A stretch of 64,000 nt of DNA from Candidatus Nitrospira nitrosa (GTDB lineage: Bacteria; Nitrospirota; Nitrospiria; Nitrospirales; Nitrospiraceae): assembly GCF_001458735.1 (NCBI RefSeq), contig NZ_CZQA01000009.1, positions 124,001-188,000 of the forward strand. Direction: 5' to 3'. The notes under the pieces are model-generated. The model made no database searches. It saw only the letters and a list, made by a program, of their open reading frames with translations, and was not told the DNA's origin. Both the position numbers and the translations under genes were made by a program. Positions within the stretch are counted from its first letter, which is position 1. Each line of letters opens with the position of its first letter. Shown in pieces: positions 29,655-39,353 of this stretch.

Positions 29655-30599
29655 TCACGTGCCAAATGTGTCGTGATAGCGGCGGAGGGCGCCTCTCGCT
29701 GATTCCCTGTCGATTGCGATTTGTCGACTCAAGGCTTCTTCACCAGTGAATTGTGCGTCGCCGCGGAGATGATCAATCAATTCGACCTTGATCACGTGCC
29801 CATAGAGGTCATATTGGCCATCGAGGATGGAGACTTCCAATCCTCGTACTCCTCCATGAAAGGTCGGCTTGTTCCCGATATAGGTGACAGAATCATGTCG
29901 ATCTGTACCCACGGTCGTGATCGAGGCATAAATTCCATCAGCCGGGGTAACGCGGTCCGGAGGAAGCGGCAGATTGGCGGTCGGACATCCTAATGTTCGT
30001 CCCCTGCCCTCCCCGTGAGCAACGATCCCGCTCAGCGCATAGGGTCGGCCCAGCAACTCGGTCGCTTGAGCAACCTGTCCTGCCATGATGAGCTGTCTGA
30101 TTCGTGTTGAGCTGACGACTCCTTCATTGAAGGTCACGGGAGCTGTGGGATGAACGATGAAGCCAAATTGATCGCCAAGCCGTCCGAGATCCTCAATCTT
30201 GCCGGCTCGCTTGTGGCCAAACGCAAAATGTTGCCCGACGAATAGTTCTTTGAGTCCCAGTCCTTTGGACAGCACCTGTCCCGCAAATTGCTCGGGAGTC
30301 AGTGACGCGAACGCCGGACTGAATTCCACGAGCACCACCTCATCGATACCTGCCTGCTCGAAGCGAGCGAGCTTTTCATCCTCGTCAGTCAGAAATCGAA
30401 AGTCGGCTTGAGGCGCCAGAATTTTCACCGGATGGGGATCGAAGGTGAGCACAACCGAGGTTCCGTCCTTCTTGCGTGCCGCCTCGATCACTCGCTGTAA
30501 CAACGTCTGGTGACCACGATGATGCCCGTCAAAGTTCCCGATGGTGCCCACGGGATAGGGTCGCCGGTTCTGGCCAGAATATCCGCGGGTCACTTTCAT
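29655..30599 (-). CDS. ribF: Bifunctional riboflavin kinase/FAD synthetase
   Basis: This 314-residue protein has an N-terminal FMN adenylyltransferase domain with [17 protein letters not shown] near 17-33 (nucleotidyltransferase H-x-x-H) and SSTRIRQLI near 160. The C-terminal riboflavin kinase domain has [15 protein letters not shown] near 193 and DGIYAS near 222. It makes FMN and then FAD. It overlaps the hemB stop in an ATGA junction. Confidence 0.96.
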   Translation of the reverse strand: MKVTRGYSGQNRRPYPVGTIGNFDGHHRGHQTLLQRVIEAARKKDGTSVVLTFDPHPVKILAPQADFRFLTDEDEKLARFEQAGIDEVVLVEFSPAFASLTPEQFAGQVLSKGLGLKELFVGQHFAFGHKRAGKIEDLGRLGDQFGFIVHPTAPVTFNEGVVSSTRIRQLIMAGQVAQATELLGRPYALSGIVAHGEGRGRTLGCPTANLPLPPDRVTPADGIYASITTVGTDRHDSVTYIGNKPTFHGGVRGLEVSILDGQYDLYGHVIKVELIDHLRGDAQFTGEEALSRQIAIDRESARGALRRYHDTFGT

Positions 30600-31576
30600 T
30601 GTGGTGAACGAAGCAACTGAGCGGCGTCTTTGGCAAAGTAGGTCAGAATCAGGTCGGCCCCTGCCCGCTTGATGGCCAACAGCGATTCCATCATCGCACG
30701 CGACTCATCGAGCCAGCCTGCCTGTGCCGCAGCCTTGATCATGCTGTACTCCCCGCTGACTTGATAGGCCGCCAAGGGAAGAAGGATGCGGCGACGAGCA
30801 GTCGCAATGATATCGAGGTACGGTAATGCCGGCTTCACCATGATGATGTCGGCCCCTTCCTTGATATCGAGGTCGATTTCGCGCAACGCTTCCCGCGCGT
30901 TGGCCGGGTCCATTTGATAGGATTGCCGGTCGCCGAAGTGAGGCATGGAGTGGGCTGCGTCCCGAAATGGTGCGTAGAAGCAGGACGAAAACTTGGCGGC
31001 GTATGCCATGATGGGCAGATCGGCGAATCCGGCTCGATCCAGCTCCCTCCGAATCGCGGCCACACGTCCGTCCATCATATCGGACGGTGCCACCATGTCG
31101 GCTCCTGCCTCGGCGTGGGTGAGGGCCATAGCCGTCAGGCAGTCAAGCGTTTCATCGTTGAGGATCTTTCCGTCCCGGACGATGCCGCAATGGCCGTGGC
31201 TGGTATATTCATCGATACACACATCCGTAATCACCATCAAATCAGGCACCTGCTGTTTGACGGCCTTGACCGCCCGCTGCACGATACCGTTTGGGTCTAA
31301 ACCCGAACTGCCGCGTTCATCCTTGGACGCTGGGATGCCGAATAAAATGATAGCTGGAATCCCGAATGTGCGAAGCTCGGCCGCCTCTTTGACAAGCAGA
31401 TCGATGGACAGTCTGTATTGCCCAGGCATCGACCCGATGGCTTCACGACGATCATGCCCTTCGATCACGAACAGTGGAGCGATAAAATCCGCCGGCGAGA
31501 GATGTGTCTCTCGCACCATCCGGCGTAACGGTTCCTGCTGTCTGAGTCGACGAAGGCGATGGATTGGAAAGCCCAT
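30596..31576 (-). CDS. hemB: Delta-aminolevulinic acid dehydratase (porphobilinogen synthase)
   Basis: This 326-residue protein has [16 protein letters not shown] near 118 (metal region), the two active-site lysines in [18 protein letters not shown] near 195 and [11 protein letters not shown] near 248, and [13 protein letters not shown] near 272. It condenses two 5-aminolevulinates to porphobilinogen. It is part of a haem-biosynthesis run with hemA, hemC and cobA-hemD just upstream. Confidence 0.97.
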   Translation of the reverse strand: MGFPIHRLRRLRQQEPLRRMVRETHLSPADFIAPLFVIEGHDRREAIGSMPGQYRLSIDLLVKEAAELRTFGIPAIILFGIPASKDERGSSGLDPNGIVQRAVKAVKQQVPDLMVITDVCIDEYTSHGHCGIVRDGKILNDETLDCLTAMALTHAEAGADMVAPSDMMDGRVAAIRRELDRAGFADLPIMAYAAKFSSCFYAPFRDAAHSMPHFGDRQSYQMDPANAREALREIDLDIKEGADIIMVKPALPYLDIIATARRRILLPLAAYQVSGEYSMIKAAAQAGWLDESRAMMESLLAIKRAGADLILTYFAKDAAQLLRSPQ

Positions 31577-31711
31577 AGCAAGGGTCCTTATTTCTGTAGA
31601 CGATCAGCCAAGAAGGCCATTTGATCTGGGACCCAGATCATTTCCATCAGCTGACCGTCCCTTGTTACACCTGCACAACGATGAGTCAAAAAACCCCACA
31701 GCAAGAGACCT
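31577..31711. repeat. Short degenerate copy of the 3' end of the CBS gene between CBS and hemB
   Basis: The gap before hemB reads tatttctgtagacgatcagc..aagaaggcc, and similar words (tatttccgtgggagattggtcagaaagacca, then agctgaccgtccc against aactggccgtcac) occur at the 3' end of the CBS gene at 31712-31790. This suggests a partial tandem duplication of the CBS gene tail, now decayed. Recognised by eye only. Confidence 0.35.
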
Positions 31712-32104
31712 CTATTTCCGTGGGAGATTGGTCAGAAAGACCACAAGATCTCGGACCGAGATGACTCCGACCAACTGGCCGTCACGTGTCACCCCCAAAT
31801 GACGAAGGTGTGACTGTGCCATGAGATCATTGGCATCCAGCAACGTCTTGTTTTCTTCAATTGTCACGATGGGAGCCGACATGATTTGTTCAACCGTGGT
31901 TTTTGTCGCCTCAGCCCCGGCTGCAACGACACGGCGCATCATGTCCGTGTCCGTGATGATGCCGATGATCTCACGGTCGTTCGTCACGAATAAACTGCCG
32001 ATCCCGCGATCGCGCATGATCCGGGCCGCTGTCTGGGAATCAGTATCGCGTGGCACAGTCACAAACTTGTCTCGGGGAATCATGAATGACTTCACAGGAA
32101 CCAT
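31712..32104 (-). CDS. CBS-domain pair protein
   Basis: This 130-residue protein consists of two CBS repeats: residues about 10-65 with DRGIGSLFVTNDREIIGIITDTDMMRRV and 75-128 with HLRHLGVTRDGQLVGVISVRDLV, each with the usual G-x-[IL]-T/S-x-x-D signature that binds adenosyl ligands. The start at 32104 is set by a strong GGAGGGAG eight bases upstream. It lies between cobA-hemD and hemB and may sense energy state; function is not known. Confidence 0.88.
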   Translation of the reverse strand: MVPVKSFMIPRDKFVTVPRDTDSQTAARIMRDRGIGSLFVTNDREIIGIITDTDMMRRVVAAGAEATKTTVEQIMSAPIVTIEENKTLLDANDLMAQSHLRHLGVTRDGQLVGVISVRDLVVFLTNLPRK

Positions 32105-32158
32105 AGTACGCTCCCTCCTTACAGTATAGGACTGGCCCATAAGGCATGGGCCGTTAGG

Positions 32159-33727
32159 TTACTGCACAACACCCGCAGCACACGGCTCGCGGCTCTCATA
32201 ATGGTGGGCGATGGCATCCACCAATGCAGGAATGGTATTTTCCCTCGGCATGATTGACACCGTCAGGCCGAATTCCTCTGCGGTCTTGGCTGTGATTGGT
32301 CCGATGCAGGCAATGGTCACAGACCGCAAGAGCGGACGCACAGCTTCCATCCCCCCTAGCATAGCAACAAAGTTTCGAACCGTGGAAGAACTTGTGAAAG
32401 TGACGACATCAAGGCGATGGTCTCGGAGTTCCTGCCACCAGCCCTCCGCATTCAGGTCTGGGATCACCGTTCGGTACACTGACATCACGTCAACGTGAGC
32501 CCCACGGGCACGAAGCTCATTCGGCAAGATCTCCCGCGCCACTTCGGCTCGAGGAATCAGGATACGAGAGTTTCGGATCTCCTGCTGGTTCAGTGCGGCT
32601 AAGACTCCCTCTGCTTGATACTCAGCCGGAACCAGATCGGCTCGAACGCCGAACCGCTCCAACTCTTGAGCGGTCCTTGGTCCGATGCAGCATAGCCGTC
32701 GGCCTGCAATACAACGTGCATCCAGTCCCTTTGCCCAGAGCCGCGTCATGAAACGGTCAACTCCGTTCACGCTGGTGAAGATGATCCAATTATATGTGTC
32801 GATCTGGGAAATGGCCTGATCTACCGCGGTCCAATCAAGAGGGGGAACGATGCTGATTGTCGGACCCTCGACCGGGTCAGCCCCATAACCGGCGAGGAGC
32901 GCGGCCAGCTCATGCGCCTGCTCTTTGGCTCGTGTCATCAGTACACGTTTGCCGAACAGCGGACGTCGCTCGAACCAGTTGAGCGTTGACCTGAGTCGAA
33001 CAACCTCACCCACAACGATCACGGTAGGGGGTTCCATACCGATGGCCTGAGCCTTTGACACGATGTCCGACAATGTCCCTACCAACGTCTGTTGACAGGC
33101 CCTGGTTCCCCAGCGGGTAATCGCGACTGGTGTGGAGGGAGACAACCCTTCTTGCATGAGCTGGGCCGTGATCGTGGAGAGATGTTTCATGCCCATCAGA
33201 AAGACGAGTGTCCCACGGGTTGCCGCGAGTCGTGGCCAGTCCAACGAGGTCGCAGCTTTGGTGGGATCTTCATGTCCAGTGACGATCGTCACGGTGGAGG
33301 CCAAAGTCCGGTGGGTAATGGGAATTCCCGCATAAGCCGGTACCGCGACAGCGGCAGAGACACCGGGGACCACTTCAAAGGCGATTCCAGCAGTGGCGAG
33401 TGCCTCTGCTTCCTCGCCACCACGACCAAACACAAATGGATCTCCGCCTTTTAGGCGCACCACCACGTTCCCAGCTTGTGCACGCTCGATCAGCAGCTGA
33501 TTGATGGACGCTTGTTCCGGGTATTTCCCCGTTCCGCGTCGTCCGACATACAGGCGTTCTGCATGCTCCGGAGCATGGGCAAGCAGGGCAGGATTGGCGA
33601 GGTAGTCGTAGAGGACGACATCTGCCTGCTCAAGACAGTCTCGGCCACGAAGCGTCAAGAGACCCGGATCCCCGGGGCCGGCTCCAACGAGATAGACCTT
33701 TCCTGTGCGTTGCTCCGTTCTACTCAT
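32159..33727 (-). CDS. Fused uroporphyrinogen-III C-methyltransferase/uroporphyrinogen-III synthase
   Basis: This 522-residue fusion has an N-terminal SUMT domain (about 1-255) with VYLVGAGPGDPGLLTLRG, VVRLKGGDPFVFGRGGEE and VPGVSAAVAVPAYAGIPITHR, and a C-terminal HemD domain (about 262-510) with VLMTRAKEQAHELAALL and FTSVNGVDRF. HemD closes hydroxymethylbilane to uroporphyrinogen III; SUMT methylates it to precorrin-2 for siroheme or cobalamin. cobA-hemD fusions are known in several phyla. It overlaps hemC by four bases. A separate precorrin-2 dehydrogenase-like gene lies at 61254-61922. Confidence 0.95.
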   Translation of the reverse strand: MSRTEQRTGKVYLVGAGPGDPGLLTLRGRDCLEQADVVLYDYLANPALLAHAPEHAERLYVGRRGTGKYPEQASINQLLIERAQAGNVVVRLKGGDPFVFGRGGEEAEALATAGIAFEVVPGVSAAVAVPAYAGIPITHRTLASTVTIVTGHEDPTKAATSLDWPRLAATRGTLVFLMGMKHLSTITAQLMQEGLSPSTPVAITRWGTRACQQTLVGTLSDIVSKAQAIGMEPPTVIVVGEVVRLRSTLNWFERRPLFGKRVLMTRAKEQAHELAALLAGYGADPVEGPTISIVPPLDWTAVDQAISQIDTYNWIIFTSVNGVDRFMTRLWAKGLDARCIAGRRLCCIGPRTAQELERFGVRADLVPAEYQAEGVLAALNQQEIRNSRILIPRAEVAREILPNELRARGAHVDVMSVYRTVIPDLNAEGWWQELRDHRLDVVTFTSSSTVRNFVAMLGGMEAVRPLLRSVTIACIGPITAKTAEEFGLTVSIMPRENTIPALVDAIAHHYESREPCAAGVVQ

Positions 33728-34671
33728 GCCGATCCGTAAATCTCGCGAAGAATCTTGTCTCCTCCTCTGCTCAACAGCCGTTCAGCTAACTGTACACCAA
33801 GAGCATGGGCTTGCTGACCTGGGCCTGCAATCTGATCACGAATGATAGTTTTCCCGTCGATGCTCGCTACGAGTCCTTCTAAAACCACCCGGTCACCGGA
33901 CAAGGTAGCATGCGCGGCAATCGGCACCTGACAGCCCCCCTCTAGCCGTTGCAAAAATGCACGTTCTGCTGTGACCGTCGTCTGGGTGTCTTGGTGGTTG
34001 AGCCGTAACAGGATTGCGCGGACAAACTCGTCGTTGGCTCGGCCTTCAATACCCAGCGCGCCTTGCCCAATGGCAGGAAGACTGAGGACGGGAGAAAGAT
34101 ATTCGGTGATGGTCTCAGCCCAAGCCAACCGGTGCAACCCCGCTGCGGCCAGGACAATCGCGTCGAACTGGCCTTCCTTGAGCTTTCGCAGTCTGGTATC
34201 AAGATTTCCGCGCAGCATGGTGATCGTGAGGTCTGGTCTGGCCTGTAACAGTTGCGCCTGACGGCGAAGACTGGCCGTCCCGATAGTTGCGTTCACGGGA
34301 AGTTCCTGGAACGAACAGCCGGTTCGGCTGATGAAGGCATCGCGGGCATCCTCTCGTGGAGGAATGCAGAGGATATCGAGCCCTGTCGGCAGTTGCGCAG
34401 GCACGTCTTTCATACTGTGAACGGCAAAATCAATATCACCGGCAAGTAAGGCATCTTCAATCTCTTTGACGAAGAGCCCTTTCCCTCCGATTTTGGCCAG
34501 CGGGACGTCAACGATCTTGTCTCCTGACGTCTGAATCTTTTTAAGCGTGACACGAACCTCGGGTGCAACCTCGTGGACTTTTGATTGAAACCATTCACTC
34601 TGACAGAGCGCCAACTTACTCCCCCTTGTCCCAAGTACCAGAGTTGAGCGTTGACCGTTCGGTGTCGACAC
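33724..34671 (-). CDS. hemC: Hydroxymethylbilane synthase (porphobilinogen deaminase)
   Basis: This 315-residue protein has LVLGTRGSKLALCQS at the start, VHSMKDVPAQLP near 85, RRQAQLL near 130 and the dipyrromethane-cofactor cysteine in LEGGCQVPIAAHA near 242. It polymerises four porphobilinogens. A frame to 34875 overlaps hemA; a GTG at 34671 preceded by AAGGA gives the family-normal N-terminus and was preferred. Confidence 0.95.
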   Translation of the reverse strand: MSTPNGQRSTLVLGTRGSKLALCQSEWFQSKVHEVAPEVRVTLKKIQTSGDKIVDVPLAKIGGKGLFVKEIEDALLAGDIDFAVHSMKDVPAQLPTGLDILCIPPREDARDAFISRTGCSFQELPVNATIGTASLRRQAQLLQARPDLTITMLRGNLDTRLRKLKEGQFDAIVLAAAGLHRLAWAETITEYLSPVLSLPAIGQGALGIEGRANDEFVRAILLRLNHQDTQTTVTAERAFLQRLEGGCQVPIAAHATLSGDRVVLEGLVASIDGKTIIRDQIAGPGQQAHALGVQLAERLLSRGGDKILREIYGSA

Positions 34672-34699
34672 AGGGTGATCCTTTCTCTGTACCTTTAGG

Positions 34700-36091
34700 C
34701 TAGCGGGCTCGTTTGGGAACGGAGGGTTCCGGGGTCGACACGTTGGCTTCCGATTGCCGGCGACTGTCCGTGAGGTAACGAGATGACCCGGTATAGGGCT
34801 CCGTCTGTTGAGTAGACGGAGCTGGTTGATCGAGGGCATAGAATTGCCGGGCTGCCTCGACGAACGCCGGCCCACTCGACGAATTCACCTCGCTCTTCAA
34901 CGTCACCATTGTCCGATGTATCAATTTATTGACGATCGATGAGGCGAGACCCTCGACGAGTTCACGATCCTGTGCGGAGAGGTGTCCCAATCGTCCCAGC
35001 ACTTTCTCGACCTCCGCCCGCTTAATGTCTTCTACTCGGTTGCGAAGCGCCACGATGGTCGGCGTGACTTCCAACGATTTCATCCAGTCGAGGATCATCG
35101 TCACTTCTTCAATCACCATGCGCTCGGCTTTCTCAGCCTCTTGCACCCGTTCGGCGCGGTTCTGCTCAACTCGATGCTTGAGATCGTCGATATCAAAGAG
35201 GAACGCGTTGTCGACGTGGCGAACTGCGGGGTCGATATTTCTCGGCACGGAAATATCGATCAGGAACATCGGACGATTCATTCGTTCCTGGACGGCTCGA
35301 TGCACATCTTCAGCCCCGATCAGGTAATGGGCCGCGCCGGTAGACACCAACACGATGTCGGCCGAGGCCATGTCATCCTTGAACTGATCGAACGGGACGG
35401 CTGTCCCTCCAAACATCTCGGCGAGATCAACTGCGTGTTGCGGAGTCCTGGTGGTGATCCGCACATGCCCTACGCCATTCGCGATCAAATGTTTCGCCGC
35501 CAGCTTGGCCATTTCACCGGCCCCGACCAGCAACACCGTTTTTTCGTGCAAATTCGAAAAGATTTTCTTTGCAAGCTCAACGGCGGCATAACTCACGGAG
35601 ACTGCCATCTCGGCAATCTTGGTCTCGGTGCGCACGCGTTTGGCCACGGAGATCGCCTTCTTCACCACTTTATTCATGATCACACCGGTGGTTTTGTGTG
35701 CCAGTGCGACCTCGAAGGCGTCTTTCAGTTGTCCCAAGATTTGAGACTCACCGATGATCATGGAGTCCAAACTGGACGCCACGCGAAACAGGTGGGCAAT
35801 CGCTCGATCCCCGGTATGCCAATATAAATGTGGAGTCAATTGTTCGGACGACAGCGAGAGATGGGTGTCGGCCAGAAATTCCTGGATGCGGCCATACCCG
35901 GTATCGATGTCATCAACCACGGAGTAGACTTCGACTCGGTTGCAGGTCGACAGTAAAATCCCTTCCTTCACACCCGGATAAGAACAGAGACGAATAAGCG
36001 CTTCGCCTAGACGGCTTTCGGGAACGGCCAGACGCTCTCGGATTTCTACAGGAGCCGTCTTATGGCTCAAACCTACGACGATCAGATGCAT
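34700..36091 (-). CDS. hemA: Glutamyl-tRNA reductase
   Basis: This 463-residue protein has GLSHKTAPVEIRERLAV near residue 7, the catalytic cysteine in LLSTCNRVEVYSVV near 50, ESQILGQLKDAFEVA near 115 and the NADPH-binding VLLVGAGEMAKLAAKHL near 188. It is the first committed step of C5-pathway haem synthesis. The C-terminal tail after about residue 425 is extended and polar. It is followed by hemC 28 bases later. Confidence 0.97.
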   Translation of the reverse strand: MHLIVVGLSHKTAPVEIRERLAVPESRLGEALIRLCSYPGVKEGILLSTCNRVEVYSVVDDIDTGYGRIQEFLADTHLSLSSEQLTPHLYWHTGDRAIAHLFRVASSLDSMIIGESQILGQLKDAFEVALAHKTTGVIMNKVVKKAISVAKRVRTETKIAEMAVSVSYAAVELAKKIFSNLHEKTVLLVGAGEMAKLAAKHLIANGVGHVRITTRTPQHAVDLAEMFGGTAVPFDQFKDDMASADIVLVSTGAAHYLIGAEDVHRAVQERMNRPMFLIDISVPRNIDPAVRHVDNAFLFDIDDLKHRVEQNRAERVQEAEKAERMVIEEVTMILDWMKSLEVTPTIVALRNRVEDIKRAEVEKVLGRLGHLSAQDRELVEGLASSIVNKLIHRTMVTLKSEVNSSSGPAFVEAARQFYALDQPAPSTQQTEPYTGSSRYLTDSRRQSEANVSTPEPSVPKRAR

Positions 36092-36111
36092 GACACGACC
36101 ACTTTCATAGA

Positions 36112-36915
36112 CTACGACAAGGCGTTATGCCCTTTGAGCAATACGCCGACCAATGTCAGGATGACACAGGCAAACCCGACGACTGTGAGATAGGCCGCCC
36201 GCTTGGCTCTCCAGCCGATGGTCAGTCTTCCCAGGAGCACGACGAAATAAAAGAGCCAGGTCACGAGAGCCCATGTTTGCTCTGGATTCCAGCTGACGTA
36301 CGACCCGCGAGCGAGCTCGGCTGAGATGGCACCTGTCACGATTCCCAACGTCAGCAATGGGAACCCCAAGACGATCGATTGCTGATTCAGGTGATCGAGA
36401 AAATCGAGTGCCGGCAGCTTGCTATAGAGTACGTTGAATTGTTTCGACTTGAGGAGCCGATCTTGAATGAGATACATCACTCCCGCGACAAATGCGACGG
36501 CGAATCCTACCGTGCCCAGCATGCTGAGGGTGACATGAAACCACAAGGTTTTGAAGACGGGTTGAAGCGTCGGCTCGCTTTCCGGCAGGGCTGCCGCCGA
36601 GATGAGCGAGACAATTGCCAAGGGAACCATGAAGGATCCCAGCACATGAATGCGATGACGGAATTCAACGATGAGCAGCACCAGGATGATCATCCAGGAG
36701 AAAAACGACAAGGCATCTGAAAAACTTGGTGGAGCGGAAGATGACGCTCCCGTCATTCTCATGATAAGGGTGATCGTATGGAACGCGAAGCCGGCCGCAG
36801 TGATGCCCAGCGACACGTTAGAAAGGGCTTCAGAACGTCGTAGCGAGTAAGACAGAAACGACACGGTGGCCGCGATGTACAGGATGAGGGCGATCATGAA
36901 ACAGACGGCTGCCAT
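36112..36915 (-). CDS. CcsA/HemX-like cytochrome c assembly membrane protein
   Basis: This 267-residue protein has about eight membrane segments and the tryptophan-rich signature WNPEQTWALVTWLFYF near residue 205 found in CcsA/CcmC haem-handling proteins. HemX-like relatives are often encoded upstream of hemA, as here, where it precedes hemA by 20 bases. It could take part in cytochrome c maturation or in controlling HemA; sequence alone does not decide. Confidence 0.85.
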   Translation of the reverse strand: MAAVCFMIALILYIAATVSFLSYSLRRSEALSNVSLGITAAGFAFHTITLIMRMTGASSSAPPSFSDALSFFSWMIILVLLIVEFRHRIHVLGSFMVPLAIVSLISAAALPESEPTLQPVFKTLWFHVTLSMLGTVGFAVAFVAGVMYLIQDRLLKSKQFNVLYSKLPALDFLDHLNQQSIVLGFPLLTLGIVTGAISAELARGSYVSWNPEQTWALVTWLFYFVVLLGRLTIGWRAKRAAYLTVVGFACVILTLVGVLLKGHNALS

Positions 36916-36977
36916 TGGGAATGTCCCCGCTGAATCTCCGGCGCAACGTTCGAACAGGTTGAAAGGAAATTATATCG

Positions 36978-37718
36978 GTGCCGCCTAAACAGAGTCAAGA
37001 AAACGCTGGCCAGTCAATGGCTTCGGCTACCTCACCGGACGAAAGCGGGTCGCTGTATGTGGTGGCCGTCCCCATCGGACATCCTGATGATCTGAGCCTG
37101 CGGGCACAGGCGATTCTGAAGTCTGTTGATCTCGTGGCCTCCGAAGATCCGAAGATGACACAGCAACTACTCACGCATCATCGGATTTCAGCAACGGTGA
37201 CCAGTTATGGCCCGGTGAATGTGAGGGAAAAGGTCGCGGTACTTCTCCAGCGGCTACGGCAAGGAGCCAGGATCGCCATTGTGGCTGATACGGGCTCTCC
37301 CCTGATCGTAGATCCCGGTGTACTGCTCGTAGCCGGAGCACATGCTCAGGGCACTCGGATCATCGCGATCCCAGGACCTTCGGCCGCCATCGCTGCGCTG
37401 ACGGTTGCCGGTTTCCCTTGCGAGGCGTTCTATGTTCTGGGGCAGCTACCGAGTACCGGCCCACATCTCTCTCGACGCGTGGCTGATGCAGTGGAAAGAG
37501 AGGTCCCAACCATTGCCTATGGCACCCAGATCACAGCCACACGTGCACTCAGCACCCTTGTTCGGCTCGCACCGAGACGGCTGATTGTAGCGGCCTGCAA
37601 CCTGACCAAACCGAATGAGGTGATTCTTCGTGGGACCGCGCGTCAGGTAAGCCGACAACTATGCGGGGTACAAAGAGAAGACATTACGATTGTTGTGTCT
37701 GGTGGGAAACGACGGTAG
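36978..37718 (+). CDS. RsmI-like tetrapyrrole-methylase-fold rRNA methyltransferase, short
   Basis: This 246-residue SAM-dependent methylase of the RsmI type has VAVPIGHPDDLSLRAQAIL near residue 29, VASEDPKMTQQLL near 50, ADTGSPLIVDPG near 105 and IPGPSAAIAALTVAGFP near 130. RsmI 2'-O-methylates C1402 of 16S rRNA. Two canonical motifs are altered (PIGH for PIGN; DTGSP for DAGTP) and the C-terminal helical domain seen in many RsmI proteins (about 280 residues) is missing, so the exact substrate is uncertain. The GTG start is supported by AAGGA about 12 bases upstream. It is divergent from the CcsA-like gene. Confidence 0.75.
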   Translation: MPPKQSQENAGQSMASATSPDESGSLYVVAVPIGHPDDLSLRAQAILKSVDLVASEDPKMTQQLLTHHRISATVTSYGPVNVREKVAVLLQRLRQGARIAIVADTGSPLIVDPGVLLVAGAHAQGTRIIAIPGPSAAIAALTVAGFPCEAFYVLGQLPSTGPHLSRRVADAVEREVPTIAYGTQITATRALSTLVRLAPRRLIVAACNLTKPNEVILRGTARQVSRQLCGVQREDITIVVSGGKRR

Positions 37719-37782
37719 ACGGGACGACGACCTCACGGAATCTAATGATGAAGAAGGATGCTTTCGGGCTGTTCAACACCAC

Positions 37783-38067
37783 TCAGTCACTATCCTCCCG
37801 TCGAATCAATACTCGATAGGCTTGATCCACACGTTCTTGGCCCAGGACCGTGTGGCCTTCATTTGCCACACTGCGCGGGACATTCCGAATGGGGTCACCA
37901 TCATCCAGGAGGACAGACAGGACCTCTCCCTCTTTCATGGTCTCAAGCTTGAGCTTCGTCTTCACGAAGTTATAAGGACAAATCACTCCACGAAGATCCA
38001 GCTCAGAGGTGGGGGTAGCGGTAGCAGCCGACTTCTCTTGTTCACTCATGGTCACAGACTCATTCAT
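37783..38067 (-). CDS. TusA-like sulfur-carrier protein
   Basis: The protein of about 94 residues has ELDLRGVICPYNFVKTKLKLETM, the TusA signature with the sulfur-carrying cysteine in CP-x-x, followed by EVLSVLLDDGDPIRNVPRSVANEGH. TusA-like proteins relay persulfide sulfur to acceptors. An N-terminal Ser/Thr/Ala-rich tail precedes the domain. The start is uncertain among ATGs at 38112, 38067 and 38049. Confidence 0.85.
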   Translation of the reverse strand: MNESVTMSEQEKSAATATPTSELDLRGVICPYNFVKTKLKLETMKEGEVLSVLLDDGDPIRNVPRSVANEGHTVLGQERVDQAYRVLIRREDSD

Positions 38068-38142
38068 CATGAAAACAGACTGCGCTAGCCAGCTCGTCGA
38101 TACCAGGACCATGTGAGCAAGCAGTGCCTAGTTGGAATTTTT

Positions 38143-38172
38143 AAAAAAAAGGGGGCAGCACAAGCTGCCCCC
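38143..38172 (-). terminator. Intrinsic terminator of the secreted-protein gene
   Basis: On the minus strand a 9-bp perfect GC-rich stem (GGGGGCAGC / GCTGCCCCC, loop of four) is followed by eight U. It lies about 30 bases after the stop at 38201. Confidence 0.9.
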
Positions 38173-38200
38173 AATCACAAAGCTCAGATTCCAAAACGTC

Positions 38201-38977
38201 TCAATTGAAGCCTTTGATCAAATTTGGCTTCGACGTGTCCGCACCGTAATCAGACTTATTAGGAATCTTTGTTTCCGGTGCGACGGTTTGATAGCCCCAG
38301 CCTGGCTGAGGTTCACAGTTCCAACAGGGAGCAGCACCGGTAAATTCACCGATTGTGGTATCGATAGTCCCTGTGATCTTACCTGGCAACACGGATCCTG
38401 CCACTCCACCCGTGGTGCTCCCACTACTTGTTTCGATAGCGCGCTCAGTTGACGGATTCGGACGTTGCCCCAACCCCCCAAATCCGGCGAGCCGTTCATT
38501 GCCACGCAGTAAATAGACTTCTCGAACGATCTTGCGCCCAACCCCATATTGCTGATTAGGAGTGACCGCTTCAATGACTTGGAGAGAAATGTCATCTCCA
38601 CTGTTCAACACTTTAATCTGGTCCAGGCTGGTTCTTTCATCAAAATAGACGGTCATGGAACTCATGGCTCCAGTCCCCGCACGGCCTTCATCATGAGAGC
38701 TCCCACCTGTTTCTAAAAGCATTTTGCTGGCTGGAAAATCAATAGCCAACACACGACCGTAGATCGTCTCAGGAAGAGAAAGTCGGTCGAGGAACGCATT
38801 GCGATCAAAGGCCTGAACGCGATTCGAGTTACCAGACACGTCTCCTACCCCTGTCCCCACGCCCATAGCAGATCCCCCGGATGATTGCTGAAGTCGCTCT
38901 TGTGCCACTGCAACATTCATCGCGCCCATAGAGCCGACACAAAGTAGGGCGGCTCCCAGTGCCAACACGTTACGCAT
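38201..38977 (-). CDS. Secreted protein of unknown function, CWNC-containing
   Basis: The 258-residue product has a clear signal peptide (RNVLALGAALLCVGSMGAM... ending near AVAQ, about residue 25), a Ser/Gly-rich segment, a compact middle domain (about 55-165) with a possible OB-like beta pattern (YGRVLAIDFPASKMLLE, MTVYFDERTSLDQIKVL), and a low-complexity tail with a C-W-N-C motif. No known family is recognised. The start is fixed by AAGGAGG six bases before the ATG. The gene is single with its own terminator. Confidence 0.8.
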   Translation of the reverse strand: MRNVLALGAALLCVGSMGAMNVAVAQERLQQSSGGSAMGVGTGVGDVSGNSNRVQAFDRNAFLDRLSLPETIYGRVLAIDFPASKMLLETGGSSHDEGRAGTGAMSSMTVYFDERTSLDQIKVLNSGDDISLQVIEAVTPNQQYGVGRKIVREVYLLRGNERLAGFGGLGQRPNPSTERAIETSSGSTTGGVAGSVLPGKITGTIDTTIGEFTGAAPCWNCEPQPGWGYQTVAPETKIPNKSDYGADTSKPNLIKGFN

Positions 38978-39266
38978 GTGCTGCCTCCTTAGAAAATAAG
39001 TGGACGGGTCGTCCTTAGAGTAAGAACTCACACCGTGATTATTGAAGCTGTTCAGTCGGTTCCACGTTGACTGTTTCAGAATTGAAGGAGTCACTCTGTA
39101 CGTCCTTGAGAAATATGACAGAAACTAGGCTAATAGTGCGACGCTGTCAAGAGGGTACTTGATGTTGGGTGACGGCCCCCCCCCACGTTCTCAGTGATTC
39201 GTTTGTCACGAAATCGGGTGAGAGCCGCACATCACAACAACGAACTCGGCTTTTCTGCTTTATAAA

Positions 39267-39353
39267 TGGTGCCCAGAGGGAGGGTCGAACTCCCACTCTC
39301 TTGCGAGAACCGGATTTTGAGTCCGGCGCGTCTGCCAGTTCCGCCATCCGGGC
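39267..39353 (-). tRNA. tRNA-Leu(CAA)
   Basis: The minus strand folds as an 87-base class II tRNA with the 3' CCA encoded: acceptor GCCCGGA / TCTGGGC, anticodon stem CCGGA / TCCGG around a CAA anticodon, a long variable arm (TTCTCGCAAGAGA) and GTTCGACC in the T loop. The long variable arm and CAA anticodon identify leucine. Confidence 0.97.
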
